DNA of 64,000 bases from Synechococcus sp. MW101C3 (lineage in GTDB: Bacteria > Cyanobacteriota > Cyanobacteriia > PCC-6307 > Cyanobiaceae), in assembly GCF_002252635.1 (NCBI RefSeq), contig NZ_NQKX01000006.1, positions 124,001-188,000 of the forward strand. The letters run 5' to 3'. Numbering within the stretch: position 1 is the stretch's first letter; each line of letters starts with the position of its first letter. Of this stretch, positions 35,724 through 45,574 are shown one piece after another. Below the pieces are notes generated by a model. That model did not search any database. It had not been told where the DNA came from and saw nothing but the letters and a program-made list of their open reading frames with translations. Made by a program: the position numbers and the translations under genes.

Positions 35724-38122
35724 CAGAACTTCCAGCCCACGCCGAGGTTGAAACGCCACTCGCCGGTGAAATCACGGCTGGCAACCTCCAGGCGCAGGGG
35801 CCCCACCGGTGTGGTCACGATCAGGCCGGTGCCCACCGAGAAGCCACTGCCGGGTTTGCCCAGCAGCCCACCGGGGTTGCCCGGCACATTCGCCTGGGTA
35901 CCGAAGGTGGTGCCGCCATCGATGAACAGCTCACCACTCACCACGCTGAACAGCGGGAAGCGGTACTCGATCGTGGCTTCACCAAAGCTGCGCCCCACCC
36001 CGAGGTCACAGTCGAAAAAGCCCCGCACCGAATTGGAGCCGCCCAGGCAGAAGGCTTCATAAGGGGGCAGCGAACCGATCGTGGAACCGGCGGACACCTG
36101 GAAGGCCAGAGCCTGCTTGCAGTCGAAGGGCTCACCTGGCCGGGGTCGGCAACCCTTGTAAAACCTCAGCCAGTTGACCGGGATGAAGTGGGAGTAGCTG
36201 CCCCGGACCCGGTTGAAGGTGGGGGAATCGGGGCCCACCGATACGAACTGTTCGGTGCTCAGAGAGAGAAAGTTGCCGTCGGTTGGGTTACGGGGATCGT
36301 TGAGGGTGTTGCGAGTGGCGGCGAAGCGGATACCCACCAGCTGGTTGGTGGTGGCACAGTTGAAGGCGATGCAGATAACGTCTTCGGTGGGGGCACTGCG
36401 GCCGTTGAAGTTGTTGGTACTCACGCCGAAAGGCATGGACGTACCGCCGAAGTTGATCGGCCGCACCTCCTGGACGCTGGCACCCACCACGACGCTCCAG
36501 GTGGCCCGCTTGAAGGGATCGCCGCCGTTGAGCGGACGGGCGAACTGGAAGTTGCCGCCGATGCGCTGCAACACCACCGAGTTGCCGTCAAAGTCGAACC
36601 AGCTCGTCTCGGGGAAGGCGTTCTCAGCGGAATCCACCGAGTTGAAGCTGCGGTCGGCGGGGTTATTGGAATCGTTGATGTTGAAGGCCACATCGGTGCC
36701 CGGCGCCTTGTAGAAGTCGGAGGCGGTGTTGATGTTGCCGCCGTCCTGCGACTGGAAGATCTGGGGCACGTCGCGGCTGACAAACAGTCGGGCGCGAAAC
36801 GCGGTGCGGAACCGGTCGCCCTTGATCCAGGGATCGGTGAAGGAGAGATCGGTGAGGGCGCCGAACTGGCCGTAGGTGAAGTTCAGCGCCAGGTCCCAGG
36901 CACGGCCAAGCAGGTTGCTGTCCTGCAACTGCACCTGACCGAACACCCCCTGGCTCTGGCTGTAGCCGAGGCCGCCGGAGAGTGAACCGGTGGACTGCTC
37001 CACGATCCCGAGCACGATCACCACTTCGCCGGGCTGGGCCGGCACCGGCCGCAGGGTCACCTTGATGTCACCGAACAGGCCGGTGCCATAGAGGCGTTTG
37101 ATGTCGTCTTCCAGCTGGCGGCGGTTGAAGATCTCGCCCTGCTCGATCGAGATCTCCCGGGTGATCACCCATGGCTTGGTCTTGCCACGGATCGGCTCGT
37201 TCTTGTCGTTGGTGGCGGAACCCTCCTTGTTGAGGAACTGCACCTCCACGCCCTGCACAGTGCCTTCCCGCACCGTGAGCTCCACCACGCCCTCGGGGCT
37301 GACGCGGTTGGGGCCGGTGATCCGGGCCAGGGAGTAGCCCTGGTCGGCGTACCACTTCTGGAGCTCGTCGATGCGGCCCTTGAGCACATTCAGATTCAGG
37401 GTCTTGCCGTAATCGGGGGCGAAGGTCTCCTGAATCACCTGAGGCGGCAGCTTGGCCTTGGGCGTGTCCAGCGCCACCTGGGAGAGCACGGGGTTGGCCG
37501 TGGTGATCACCACCACCTGCACGCCCAGGGGGCCGTCCTTGGGCTGGATGCGCACATCGGAGAACCAGCCGCTGGCATAGATGGCCGACAGGTCGGTCTG
37601 CAGCTCAGAGCGGGTGACCCGGCTGCCGGGACGCACCGTCATGGCGTCGTAGACGGCGAGTTCAAGCCGCTCCCGCTCCGGGTGGCCGTCCAGGCCCTCC
37701 ACCACCACCTCGCTGATCAATACGCGCGGTTCGCTGGGGGAGGCCGGCGGAGCAATCTCCGCCGCCGGGGCCGGGGCCGGAGTGGCAGAGGGAGCCTCGG
37801 CGGGTGCGGGCTGGGCGGCAGGGTCGGGGCTGGCCGGGGCTCCGGAGGCCGGTGGGGTGGCCTGAGCCTGGAGAACACCGGACGGAGCCTGCGGGATCCC
37901 GGCCGTCGGTGCCAGAGCACCAGAGGTGGTTGCAGTTCTGGAAGTGGCCGGTGATGTGGCAGCAGCTGCAGCACCAGCAACCGGCTTGGCTTCAGTGCTG
38001 GCCGGTGCCAGCAAGGTGGCGCCGCCCAGCAGCGGCAGACTCAGGGCGAGGGCCACGGAGTTGGGCCGGCGCGCCAATACGGAGAGGAGATCGCCGGTGA
38101 GGGCGTTGCGGGGGACACCCAT
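35723..38122 (-). CDS. bamA: outer membrane protein assembly factor (Omp85/BamA)
   Basis: Encodes about 799 residues. The start ATG (GVPRNALTGDLLSVL) has a GGAGAA ribosome binding site; more upstream in-frame starts are not family-like. A signal peptide and a long Ala/Pro-rich linker precede the POTRA domains (VLISEVVVEGLDGHPERER, QVVVITTANPV, FNRRQLEDDIKRLYGTGL). The C-terminal 16-strand barrel ends with an aromatic residue (FNLGVGWKF) and contains the loop 6-like LGGSNSVRGF. It inserts barrels in the outer membrane and is the cyanobacterial relative of Toc75. It is joined to lpxC by a one-base overlap. Confidence 0.95.
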   Translation of the reverse strand: MGVPRNALTGDLLSVLARRPNSVALALSLPLLGGATLLAPASTEAKPVAGAAAAATSPATSRTATTSGALAPTAGIPQAPSGVLQAQATPPASGAPASPDPAAQPAPAEAPSATPAPAPAAEIAPPASPSEPRVLISEVVVEGLDGHPERERLELAVYDAMTVRPGSRVTRSELQTDLSAIYASGWFSDVRIQPKDGPLGVQVVVITTANPVLSQVALDTPKAKLPPQVIQETFAPDYGKTLNLNVLKGRIDELQKWYADQGYSLARITGPNRVSPEGVVELTVREGTVQGVEVQFLNKEGSATNDKNEPIRGKTKPWVITREISIEQGEIFNRRQLEDDIKRLYGTGLFGDIKVTLRPVPAQPGEVVIVLGIVEQSTGSLSGGLGYSQSQGVFGQVQLQDSNLLGRAWDLALNFTYGQFGALTDLSFTDPWIKGDRFRTAFRARLFVSRDVPQIFQSQDGGNINTASDFYKAPGTDVAFNINDSNNPADRSFNSVDSAENAFPETSWFDFDGNSVVLQRIGGNFQFARPLNGGDPFKRATWSVVVGASVQEVRPINFGGTSMPFGVSTNNFNGRSAPTEDVICIAFNCATTNQLVGIRFAATRNTLNDPRNPTDGNFLSLSTEQFVSVGPDSPTFNRVRGSYSHFIPVNWLRFYKGCRPRPGEPFDCKQALAFQVSAGSTIGSLPPYEAFCLGGSNSVRGFFDCDLGVGRSFGEATIEYRFPLFSVVSGELFIDGGTTFGTQANVPGNPGGLLGKPGSGFSVGTGLIVTTPVGPLRLEVASRDFTGEWRFNLGVGWKF

Positions 38123-38165
38123 GGTTCTCCGGAAGAAGGCGGACGGGCCGCAAATTGGCGTGACC

Positions 38166-38921
38166 TTACCCGTAGACCCGGGGGGAAGGGCAAACCCCTT
38201 GGACCCGTTTGAGGACCTCCCCATAGGCCTCGATCACGCCGCCGAGGTCCTGGCGGAAGCGGTCCTTGTCCAGAATCCGGTCGCTGGCGTCCTCAGTGGC
38301 GAGGTCCCAGAGCCGGCAGGTGTCCGGGCTGATCTCATCGGCCACCACCAGCTGCTGGTCTGCCGTGAAGCCAAGCTCCAGCTTGAAATCCACCAGTTCG
38401 AGTCCTACGCCGGCGAACAACGGGCGGAGCACACCATTCACCCGGTGGGCGAGGGCCTCCAGATCGGCGCGCTGCTGCGCCGTGACCAGCGCCAGCCTCG
38501 CCAGCCGTGCCTCGCTCAGAAACGGATCGCCGTAGGTATCGTCCTTGTAATAAAGATCCAGCAGCGGTGGCTCCAGGGGGGTACCGGGCGCGATCGGCAT
38601 CTCCCGGCAGAGGGAACCGGCCGCGCGGTTTCGGATCACCACCTCCAGGGGAATCACCGCCACGGGCCGCACCAGCATCCAGGAGCTGCCCTCCACACCC
38701 AGGTAGTGGGTGGGAACGCCGGCGGCCTCGAGCGCTTCGAACAGCAGCGCGGAGATGCGGCAGTTGAGGGCGCCCTTCCCCTGCAGCTGCGCTTTCTTCA
38801 GCGCATTGAAGGCAGTGGCGTCGTCCTTGTAGTCCACCGCCACCAGGTCGGGGTCCTGGGTGGCGAACACCCGCTTGGCCTTGCCCTCATACAGGAGCGC
38901 ACCGATCGAAAAGGCCGTCAT
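38166..38921 (-). CDS. purC: SAICAR synthetase
   Basis: Encodes 251 residues. [41 protein letters not shown] and [10 protein letters not shown] with [13 protein letters not shown] identify PurC, an ATP-dependent ligase in purine synthesis. It starts inside the stop of the upstream exported unknown (ATGA) and is followed 43 bases later by bamA, so it is the second gene in this eight-gene run. Confidence 0.97.
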   Translation of the reverse strand: MTAFSIGALLYEGKAKRVFATQDPDLVAVDYKDDATAFNALKKAQLQGKGALNCRISALLFEALEAAGVPTHYLGVEGSSWMLVRPVAVIPLEVVIRNRAAGSLCREMPIAPGTPLEPPLLDLYYKDDTYGDPFLSEARLARLALVTAQQRADLEALAHRVNGVLRPLFAGVGLELVDFKLELGFTADQQLVVADEISPDTCRLWDLATEDASDRILDKDRFRQDLGGVIEAYGEVLKRVQGVCPSPRVYG

Positions 38922-40018
38922 GGCAGGAGGGAGTTGGGTGGTGGGGTAGGGCCGGGTGCGGGGCTGGCGTGCCCACCGGCGGCCCGGGGGGAGCGCAGCT
39001 CACGTTCAAGAGCAGCGGCGCGTTGCTTCGCCTCGGGATTGGCGCGCTCCAGCAACCATTCGCCATAGGCGTCGTCGATGCGACGGGCGAGCCTCAGGCG
39101 CCGATCGGCGGCCGCGCGCGGATCGGCACCGGCTGCGCGCTGCACGAACTGCTGTAGATCCAGCAGCTGCGCCGCCAGCCCCCAGGCCCCATCCGCAGCC
39201 GCCTGGTTGAGGGCCAGCTCCAGCAGGGCATTGCGCTCAGTTAGCGGCACCGCCACCAGCAAGATCACCGCCCGCTCCAGCCGCTCGGCCGCCACCGTGC
39301 CGGGCAGCCGTCCGGCCAGCAGCACCTCCGCCGCCTCCCGCGAGCGGCCCAGCACCTCCAGGTGGCCGGCGAGCACATCAAGGGCCGAGCGGGTGTCGAG
39401 ACTGCCGTCTTCGCGTAGCCGCAGGGGCAGGGGCATCGTTTCGAGCTGGGCGACGCGGCCCGCCGCCAGCCGCCGCAGCGCCTCGGCGGCCCGGCGGTGA
39501 TCGAGGGCGGCGTTGGCGGCGCGCCACTGCTGCACCAGCCACTGCTCCCGCTCGCGGCCCTGCCCGGGGCCGTAGCGGTCGAGCACGGTGAGCGCCGACT
39601 CTGGTGCCAGGCAGCTGATCAGGGCATTGGCATTGACCAGGATCACGGCGAAGGGCTGGGGCGCCGGGCGCATCGTCACCAGGCGCTCACGCAGCAGGCG
39701 CAGCCGGTCGCTGCGATCGAACCGGGCGGAGTCCTGACAGGCCCGCTCGAGGGCCGCGAAATCCTCGGAGCGCAGCGCAGCATCGAAGTCCTCGTCGGGC
39801 ATTCCCGGCAGTACCCCAGGCCCCGGGACCGCAGGCGTCACCGGGGCCTGGGGCGTGGCCAGTTCTGCAGCCATCGGCGGAGCCTGGGCCGCCGGGGCAG
39901 CAGAACTGGGCTGGCGCTGGGTTGGGAGCGCGGTCTGGGCCTGGACGGGAACGTTGCCGGCGATGACCAACCCGGCCATCAGCAGCAGGGCCAGCCTTCG
40001 GCGGGGACCCACCGGCAT
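38918..40018 (-). CDS. hypothetical exported helical protein at head of purC-bamA run
   Basis: Encodes about 366 residues from the ATG of [20 protein letters not shown], a clean signal peptide with cleavage near VQAQ. A Pro/Ala-rich linker is followed by a long, all-helical region rich in Arg, Leu and Ala ([36 protein letters not shown]) resembling TPR-like solenoids, although I cannot assign repeats firmly. Two cysteines (ERACQDS, ISCLAP) may pair. Its stop overlaps purC. Its place in an outer-membrane biogenesis operon suggests a periplasmic role. Function unknown. Confidence 0.75.
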   Translation of the reverse strand: MPVGPRRRLALLLMAGLVIAGNVPVQAQTALPTQRQPSSAAPAAQAPPMAAELATPQAPVTPAVPGPGVLPGMPDEDFDAALRSEDFAALERACQDSARFDRSDRLRLLRERLVTMRPAPQPFAVILVNANALISCLAPESALTVLDRYGPGQGREREQWLVQQWRAANAALDHRRAAEALRRLAAGRVAQLETMPLPLRLREDGSLDTRSALDVLAGHLEVLGRSREAAEVLLAGRLPGTVAAERLERAVILLVAVPLTERNALLELALNQAAADGAWGLAAQLLDLQQFVQRAAGADPRAAADRRLRLARRIDDAYGEWLLERANPEAKQRAAALERELRSPRAAGGHASPAPGPTPPPNSLLP

Positions 40019-40095
40019 GTAAAGAGGAAGGGTCACGGCAGGCGGCCACCGGGCCACAACCTAAGGGAACCGCCCCCCATCACCCGCTCCGCTCC

Positions 40096-41406
40096 ATGTC
40101 CGCACCCCTGACCGATGGCCTGCCGTCTCCGCGCCGGGTGCTGGTGGTGGGGGCGGGGGGCCGGGAGAACGCCCTGGGCTGGGCCCTGCGGCGCTGCCGC
40201 GGCGTGGAACGGGTGTGGGTGGCTCCGGGCAACGGCGGCACCGCCGGGCAGGAGGGCTGCGAGCCGCTGCCGATCGCCGAGAGCGACGGGCCTGCGCTGG
40301 TCGCCGCCTGCCAGGAGCGGCAGGTGGATCTGGTGGTGGTAGGCCCGGAGGCGCCCCTGGCCGCTGGCCTCGCCGACGAGCTGCGCGCCGCCGGGCTGGC
40401 GGTGTTCGGTCCAGGCGCCGGCGGCGCCCAACTGGAGGCCAGCAAGCAATGGGCGAAGGCGCTGATGCAGGAGGCCGGCGTGCCCACGGCGGGCTACTGG
40501 GCCGCCACCAGCCGCGAGCAGGCGCTGCAGGCCCTGGAGTCCCATGGCCGGCCCCTGGTGGTGAAGGCCGATGGGCTGGCGGCCGGCAAAGGGGTGACGG
40601 TGGCCGACAGCCTTGAGGAGGCCCGTGCCGCGATCGAGGAGATCTTTGCGGGGCGCTTTGGCAGTGCCGGCGACGCCCTGGTGCTGGAGGAGCGCCTGAG
40701 CGGACCGGAGGTGTCGGTGTTCGCGCTCACCGACGGGGAGCGCATGGTGCTGCTGCCTCCCGCTCAGGACCACAAGCGCATCGGCGAAGGGGACACCGGC
40801 GCAAACACGGGCGGCATGGGGGCCTATGCGCCGGCCCCCCTGCTGGACGCGGCCGGGCTCGAGCTGGTGCGTCAGCAGGTGCTGCTGCCGATCCTGGCCA
40901 CCCTGCGGGGCCGGGGCATCGATTACCGCGGCGTGATCTACGCGGGCCTGATGCTCACCGACGACGGACCGAAGGTGATCGAATTCAACTGCCGCTTCGG
41001 TGATCCCGAGTGCCAGACGCTGATGCCCCTGCTGGGCGATGAACTGGCCGAGGTGCTGATGGCCTGTGCCAGCGGCCGCCTTGATGCCGCCCCGCCGCTC
41101 ACGATCTCGGGCCGCTGCAGCGCCTGCGTCGTGGCTGCCGCCGCCGGCTACCCCGGCCCGGTGCGCAGCGGTGACGCGATCACCACCAGCCTTACGCCGG
41201 ATCCGGATCTGCAGCTCTTCCATGCCGGTAGCCGGGCCGGCGCCGATGGTGTGTGCGTCACGGCAGGAGGTCGGGTGCTGGCGGTGGTGGCGCAGGCCGA
41301 CGATTTCGATGCGGCCTTCGCCGCCGCTTACGGCGGCCTGGAGCAGGTGCACTTCGAAGGCCTCAGCTTCCGGCGTGACATCGGCCACCAGGTGCGCCGC
41401 CCCTAG
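40096..41406 (+). CDS. purD: phosphoribosylamine--glycine ligase
   Basis: Encodes 436 residues. VLVVGAGGRENALGWAL, the ATP-grasp VVKADGLAAGKGVTV, PPAQDHKRIGEGDTGANTGG and IEFNCRFGDPECQ are diagnostic of GAR synthetase. It makes glycinamide ribonucleotide. It is divergent from the exported unknown and precedes nblS, a picocyanobacterial arrangement. Confidence 0.97.
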   Translation: MSAPLTDGLPSPRRVLVVGAGGRENALGWALRRCRGVERVWVAPGNGGTAGQEGCEPLPIAESDGPALVAACQERQVDLVVVGPEAPLAAGLADELRAAGLAVFGPGAGGAQLEASKQWAKALMQEAGVPTAGYWAATSREQALQALESHGRPLVVKADGLAAGKGVTVADSLEEARAAIEEIFAGRFGSAGDALVLEERLSGPEVSVFALTDGERMVLLPPAQDHKRIGEGDTGANTGGMGAYAPAPLLDAAGLELVRQQVLLPILATLRGRGIDYRGVIYAGLMLTDDGPKVIEFNCRFGDPECQTLMPLLGDELAEVLMACASGRLDAAPPLTISGRCSACVVAAAAGYPGPVRSGDAITTSLTPDPDLQLFHAGSRAGADGVCVTAGGRVLAVVAQADDFDAAFAAAYGGLEQVHFEGLSFRRDIGHQVRRP

Positions 41407-41432
41407 GGTGCGTCTATCCGACGGTTCCGCGC

Positions 41433-43583
41433 GTGACCGCCGAGCTTCCGCCCTCTTCTGACCGGCCGGTGTCTGCCTCTCCAGCCTCCGCCCCGACCCC
41501 TCCGTCCCCTGCCCCCGCTCGCGGCGCCACCACTGGCGCGGCCGCCATCCCGCTCAGCTGGCAGCAGCGGCTCGGCCTGTGGTGGGCCGAATTCAGCCTG
41601 CAGACCAAGCTGCTGGCGGTGGCCACCCTGGTGGTGAGCCTGATGATGACCAGCATCACCTTCATCGCGCTCAACGGCATCCAACGCGATGCGCGTATGA
41701 GCGACACCCGCTTCGCCCGCGACCTGGGTCTGCTGCTGGCCGCGAACGTCACCCCGCTGGTGGCCGAAGCCAACGACCGCGAACTGGCGGCGGTGGCGGA
41801 GCGCTTCTGGCGCTCGAGCCGAAGCCTGCGTTACATCTTCTTCGCCGATCCCGATGGAGTGATCTACCTCGGCATCCCGATCGGCGGCAGCAACGGCAGC
41901 AGTGAACTGCTGCTCAGCCGCCGGCTTGAACTGCCCGCCGATCTGCAACGCCGTTCCCAGAATCCGCTGATCCGTCAGCACCTCAGCCCAGACGGCCAGG
42001 TGACCGATGTGTTCGTGCCGATGGTGAGCGAAGGGCGCTACCTCGGCGTGCTCGCGCTTGGTATCAATCCCAATGAAGCGGTGCTGGCCAGTGCGGCATT
42101 GACGAGGGAAGTCACCGTGGCGGTGTTCATCTCGATCTGGGTGCTGGTGATCCTCGGGGCAGTGTTCAACGCGCTCACGATCACCCGCCCGGTGAAGGAA
42201 TTGCTGCGCGGTGAGCGGGCGATCGCCGGCGGTGATTTCCAGGCCCGCATCGCCCTGCCTGTGGGCGGCGAGCTGGGGGAACTGCTGAATGGTTTCAACG
42301 ACATGGCCTCCCAGCTGGAGGTGTACGACGCCGCCAACATCGAGGAACTCACCGCCGCCCAGGTGAAACAGCAGACCCTGATCGCCAGCATGGCCGACGG
42401 CGCTGCCCTGCTCGATGGCGATGGTCAGATCGTGCTGGTGAATCCCACGGCCCGCCGCCTGTTCCGCTGGGAAGGCCGCAACCTGGAAGGCAGTGATCTC
42501 TGCAGCGAACTGCCCGATCTGCTGGCGATGGAACTGCAAGCCCCGCTTGATGGCTTGCTGGCCGGTGAGCGGGACAGCTGCGATGTGCGCTGCACGTTCG
42601 GCGAGCCGCCCCGCACCCTGCGCATCGTGCTGCAGAGCGTGCGTGATGCCAGCGGCGAAAGCCTGAAGGGGATTGCCATGACGATCCAGGACCTCACCCG
42701 GGAAGTGGAACTGAACGCCGCCCAGAGCCGCTTCATCAGCAATGTGTCGCATGAATTGCGCACGCCGCTGTTCAACATCAAGAGCTATGTGGAAACCCTC
42801 CACGACATGCGTGACCAGCTGAGTGAGGAGGAAACCCAGGAGTTCCTCGGCATCGCCAACGCTGAAACCGATCGTCTCACACGCCTCGTGAACGATGTTC
42901 TCGATCTGTCGAGGCTGGAATCCGACCGTACTTGGGTGCTGGAGCCGATTGAACTGCGCCCGGCGATCGAGCAGACCCTTCGCAATTACCGCCTCAATGC
43001 CGATGAGAAAGGGGTGACGCTGGCGATGGATGTGGACGCCCAGTTGCCCCGCGTACGTGGCAACTGGGACCTCCTGCTTCAGGTCTTCGACAACCTGGTG
43101 GGCAATGGGCTCAAGTTCACCCAGCCGGGTGGCTGCCTGAGGCTGCGCGCCTATCCGTGGCCTGATTCCTGCCACATCGACCTCTCCATCCCCGTCCATG
43201 ACAAAGACAGCCTCAGCTGCGGTCTGTCCTCACCCCTGCCGCGGCTGCGGGTGGAGATCGCCGACACGGGAGCCGGCATCTCCCGCGAAGACCAGGCCCG
43301 GATCTTCGATCGCTTCTACCGGGTCGAGAATGCCGTGCACACCGAAGTGGGAACCGGTCTGGGGCTATCGATCGTGAGAGGCATCATTGAAAAGCACGGT
43401 AGCCGCATCCACATGGTGAGCGAACTGGGCGTTGGCACCACCTTCTGGTTCGATCTACCCCTGGAGCAAGCCGACAGCGATGAACTGGCGATTGCAGGCG
43501 AGCGAAGTAACGCAGCCGCCGCCACGTCTACATTCAGTGCTGCGTTCTCACAGCCATCACCACCCGCTGCCAGCGCTGTCTGA
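41433..43583 (+). CDS. nblS: sensor histidine kinase NblS
   Basis: Encodes 716 residues from a GTG. Transmembrane helix 1 (VATLVVSLMMTSITFIAL) and helix 2 (VFISIWVLVILGAVFNALT) flank an extracytosolic sensor. HAMP (ITRPVKELLRGERAIAGG), a PAS domain around LIASMADGAALLDGDGQIV, the phospho-acceptor His440 in SHELRTPLFN, the N box (NLVGNGLKF) and G boxes (DTGAGIS, GTGLGLSIV) follow. This is the NblS/DspA/Hik33 kinase, which with RpaB controls high-light and nutrient responses. It is convergent with kaiC. Confidence 0.92.
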   Translation: MTAELPPSSDRPVSASPASAPTPPSPAPARGATTGAAAIPLSWQQRLGLWWAEFSLQTKLLAVATLVVSLMMTSITFIALNGIQRDARMSDTRFARDLGLLLAANVTPLVAEANDRELAAVAERFWRSSRSLRYIFFADPDGVIYLGIPIGGSNGSSELLLSRRLELPADLQRRSQNPLIRQHLSPDGQVTDVFVPMVSEGRYLGVLALGINPNEAVLASAALTREVTVAVFISIWVLVILGAVFNALTITRPVKELLRGERAIAGGDFQARIALPVGGELGELLNGFNDMASQLEVYDAANIEELTAAQVKQQTLIASMADGAALLDGDGQIVLVNPTARRLFRWEGRNLEGSDLCSELPDLLAMELQAPLDGLLAGERDSCDVRCTFGEPPRTLRIVLQSVRDASGESLKGIAMTIQDLTREVELNAAQSRFISNVSHELRTPLFNIKSYVETLHDMRDQLSEEETQEFLGIANAETDRLTRLVNDVLDLSRLESDRTWVLEPIELRPAIEQTLRNYRLNADEKGVTLAMDVDAQLPRVRGNWDLLLQVFDNLVGNGLKFTQPGGCLRLRAYPWPDSCHIDLSIPVHDKDSLSCGLSSPLPRLRVEIADTGAGISREDQARIFDRFYRVENAVHTEVGTGLGLSIVRGIIEKHGSRIHMVSELGVGTTFWFDLPLEQADSDELAIAGERSNAAAATSTFSAAFSQPSPPAASAV

Positions 43584-43609
43584 GATCTGGCTCAAAACGG
43601 AGATCCCGA

Positions 43610-45151
43610 TTAGAAAGCGTCATCCTCCACACCGCGCACAATGCGGGAGAGTTCCACCCGTTCATCGGAGGTGACACGGTGGGGCACGCCGCTGATGATA
43701 CGCTCGAAATTGGAGAAGGAATCGCGTATTTCTGGGCCGTTGCCTGTGATCACGAATTCACGGATGCCCTTGTCGTGCCAGGAGCCACGCATCTTGAACA
43801 CGTTGATCGCGCGGGCCATCTCACCGCGGATCTCCACATACTGCAGCAGCAGAATCGTATCAGTGATCGTGGAGATGTGGGAATCCGTGATGGAGTGACT
43901 CCCCATGAATTCTTCGGAGGTGTTGGTGAAGAAGCCAGCAATCTCTTCCTGCTTCGCGTATCCCGTCACGCCGATCACAAACTGCCGGAAAGCGTTGTGG
44001 CTCACCCCACGGGAGAGGGCAGATAGCGAATCAATCGCCATTCTGGAGGGCTTGAACTCGGCAATCTCGGTTTTGATGATCTGGAGATGATCTTCCAGGC
44101 CGGTGGATTCTGGATAAGCACAGATGATCTTGAGCATGCCATCTTGCTCCATCTGCTCAAAGTCAATGCCCCAGCTGGTGGCATTGCGAAGCAATTGCGC
44201 CCTTGACTCTTCGTAGGCAAAGAGGATGGCCCGTTCTTTGTTTCTGTAGGCGTTTTCAATGAACTTGCTCACCAGCAGTGTCTTGCCAGTGCCGGTGGCA
44301 CCGGTGGCGAGGATGATCGAATCCTTGAAGAAACCACCGCCACACATCTCATCGAGGCGCGGTACTCCCGAGCTCAGGCGCACATTTGAAGAGCGCTGCG
44401 TGAGGCGCATCGCGCCCAGCGGGAAAATCGCTACACCCTGTGGCCCCATGGTGAAGGGGAACTCTCCTTTCATGTGGGTGGTTCCCCTCAGCTTGAGGAT
44501 CTCCACCGTGCGGCGGCGGCGCTCCACATCCAGGACATTGCGCAGAATGATCACGTTGTCGGAGACAAACTCTTCGACGCCGTATCTGGCGATTGGGCCG
44601 TACTCATCGATGCGTTCGGTGGTCATCACCGTGGTGACGCCGATTTCTTTGAGCCGGGCAATCAGGCGGAAAATCTCCCGACGCACCACCGACACAGCAT
44701 CATATTGCTGGAAAACCGCCGTGATTGAATCGATGGCCACGCGCCGGGCCTTGTATTTTCTGATCGCATAGTTGATTCGCTCAATCAATCCCGAGAGATC
44801 GAAGCTTCCAGCCACATCCTGGCCATCGGGGTCTGGGGAAGCATCAAGGATGAACAACTTGCCTTGATCCACCAGCTCCTGCAGATTCCAACCAAAGCTG
44901 GAAGCATTGCGGATGATGTCCCGGGGCGATTCCTCAAAGGTAACGAAGATGCCTGGCTCATCAAAATGATGAATGCCGTTGTAGAGAAAGTGCAGCGAGA
45001 AAACGGTCTTGCCCGTGCCGGATGTGCCGCTGATCAGCGTGGAACGCCCAATCGGCAGGCCGCCCTGGCAGATGTCATCAAGGCCTTCCACCCCGGTCGG
45101 AAGCTTCTGAACCTGCATCTGCGAATGGGGATGGGAAGGAGAATCCGTCAT
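43610..45151 (-). CDS. kaiC: circadian clock protein KaiC
   Basis: Encodes 513 residues. The duplicated RecA-like fold has Walker A GTSGTGKT (42-49) and GATGTGKT (284-291), and catalytic Glu pairs at 73-74 and 314-315. The autophosphorylation sites are Ser427 and Thr428 in TDSHISTITDT, equivalent to S431/T432 of S. elongatus. KaiC is the clock ATPase, autokinase and autophosphatase. It lies 66 bases after kaiB and converges with nblS, with only 26 bases between stops. Confidence 0.98.
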   Translation of the reverse strand: MTDSPSHPHSQMQVQKLPTGVEGLDDICQGGLPIGRSTLISGTSGTGKTVFSLHFLYNGIHHFDEPGIFVTFEESPRDIIRNASSFGWNLQELVDQGKLFILDASPDPDGQDVAGSFDLSGLIERINYAIRKYKARRVAIDSITAVFQQYDAVSVVRREIFRLIARLKEIGVTTVMTTERIDEYGPIARYGVEEFVSDNVIILRNVLDVERRRRTVEILKLRGTTHMKGEFPFTMGPQGVAIFPLGAMRLTQRSSNVRLSSGVPRLDEMCGGGFFKDSIILATGATGTGKTLLVSKFIENAYRNKERAILFAYEESRAQLLRNATSWGIDFEQMEQDGMLKIICAYPESTGLEDHLQIIKTEIAEFKPSRMAIDSLSALSRGVSHNAFRQFVIGVTGYAKQEEIAGFFTNTSEEFMGSHSITDSHISTITDTILLLQYVEIRGEMARAINVFKMRGSWHDKGIREFVITGNGPEIRDSFSNFERIISGVPHRVTSDERVELSRIVRGVEDDAF

Positions 45152-45217
45152 GGCTGGTCTGGTGCCTGCATCAACCTAAGGCCCAGCTGAACAAAGCCCG
45201 GAAATTACTAGGAGGAT

Positions 45218-45574
45218 CTACAGAATCTGGCCCGTGCCTCCGGCATCATCAGCCTGGGGTTCAGGATTGAAGAGATCATTTTCGGTGAGCTCGTCGTAAA
45301 GCAAATCAAGGCCGATCAGCACCCGCTCCCGATCAGAGAGATCGCCGATGATGCGTCGCACCGGCGGTGGGAGGATCTTGGCGAGCGTGGGGGTGGCCAG
45401 AATCTTGTCGTCTTCGGCCAGCTGGGGATTCTTGAGCACATCAATCACCTTCAGGGCATACACCCCCTTGAACTCCTGCTCCAGAATGTTGCGCAGGGTC
45501 TTGAGGGCGCGCATGGAATTGGGAGTGTTCCCCGCCACATAGAGCTTGAGGATGTAGGTCTTGCGAATGCTCAA
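45218..45574 (-). CDS. kaiB: circadian clock protein KaiB
   Basis: Encodes 118 residues. The thioredoxin-like/fold-switch core [39 protein letters not shown] and [14 protein letters not shown] is fully conserved, with an acidic C-terminal tail. KaiB binds KaiC CI in the night phase and sequesters KaiA. Its ATG overlaps the kaiA stop (ATGA), implying cotranscription and coupled translation. Confidence 0.98.
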   Translation of the reverse strand: MSIRKTYILKLYVAGNTPNSMRALKTLRNILEQEFKGVYALKVIDVLKNPQLAEDDKILATPTLAKILPPPVRRIIGDLSDRERVLIGLDLLYDELTENDLFNPEPQADDAGGTGQIL

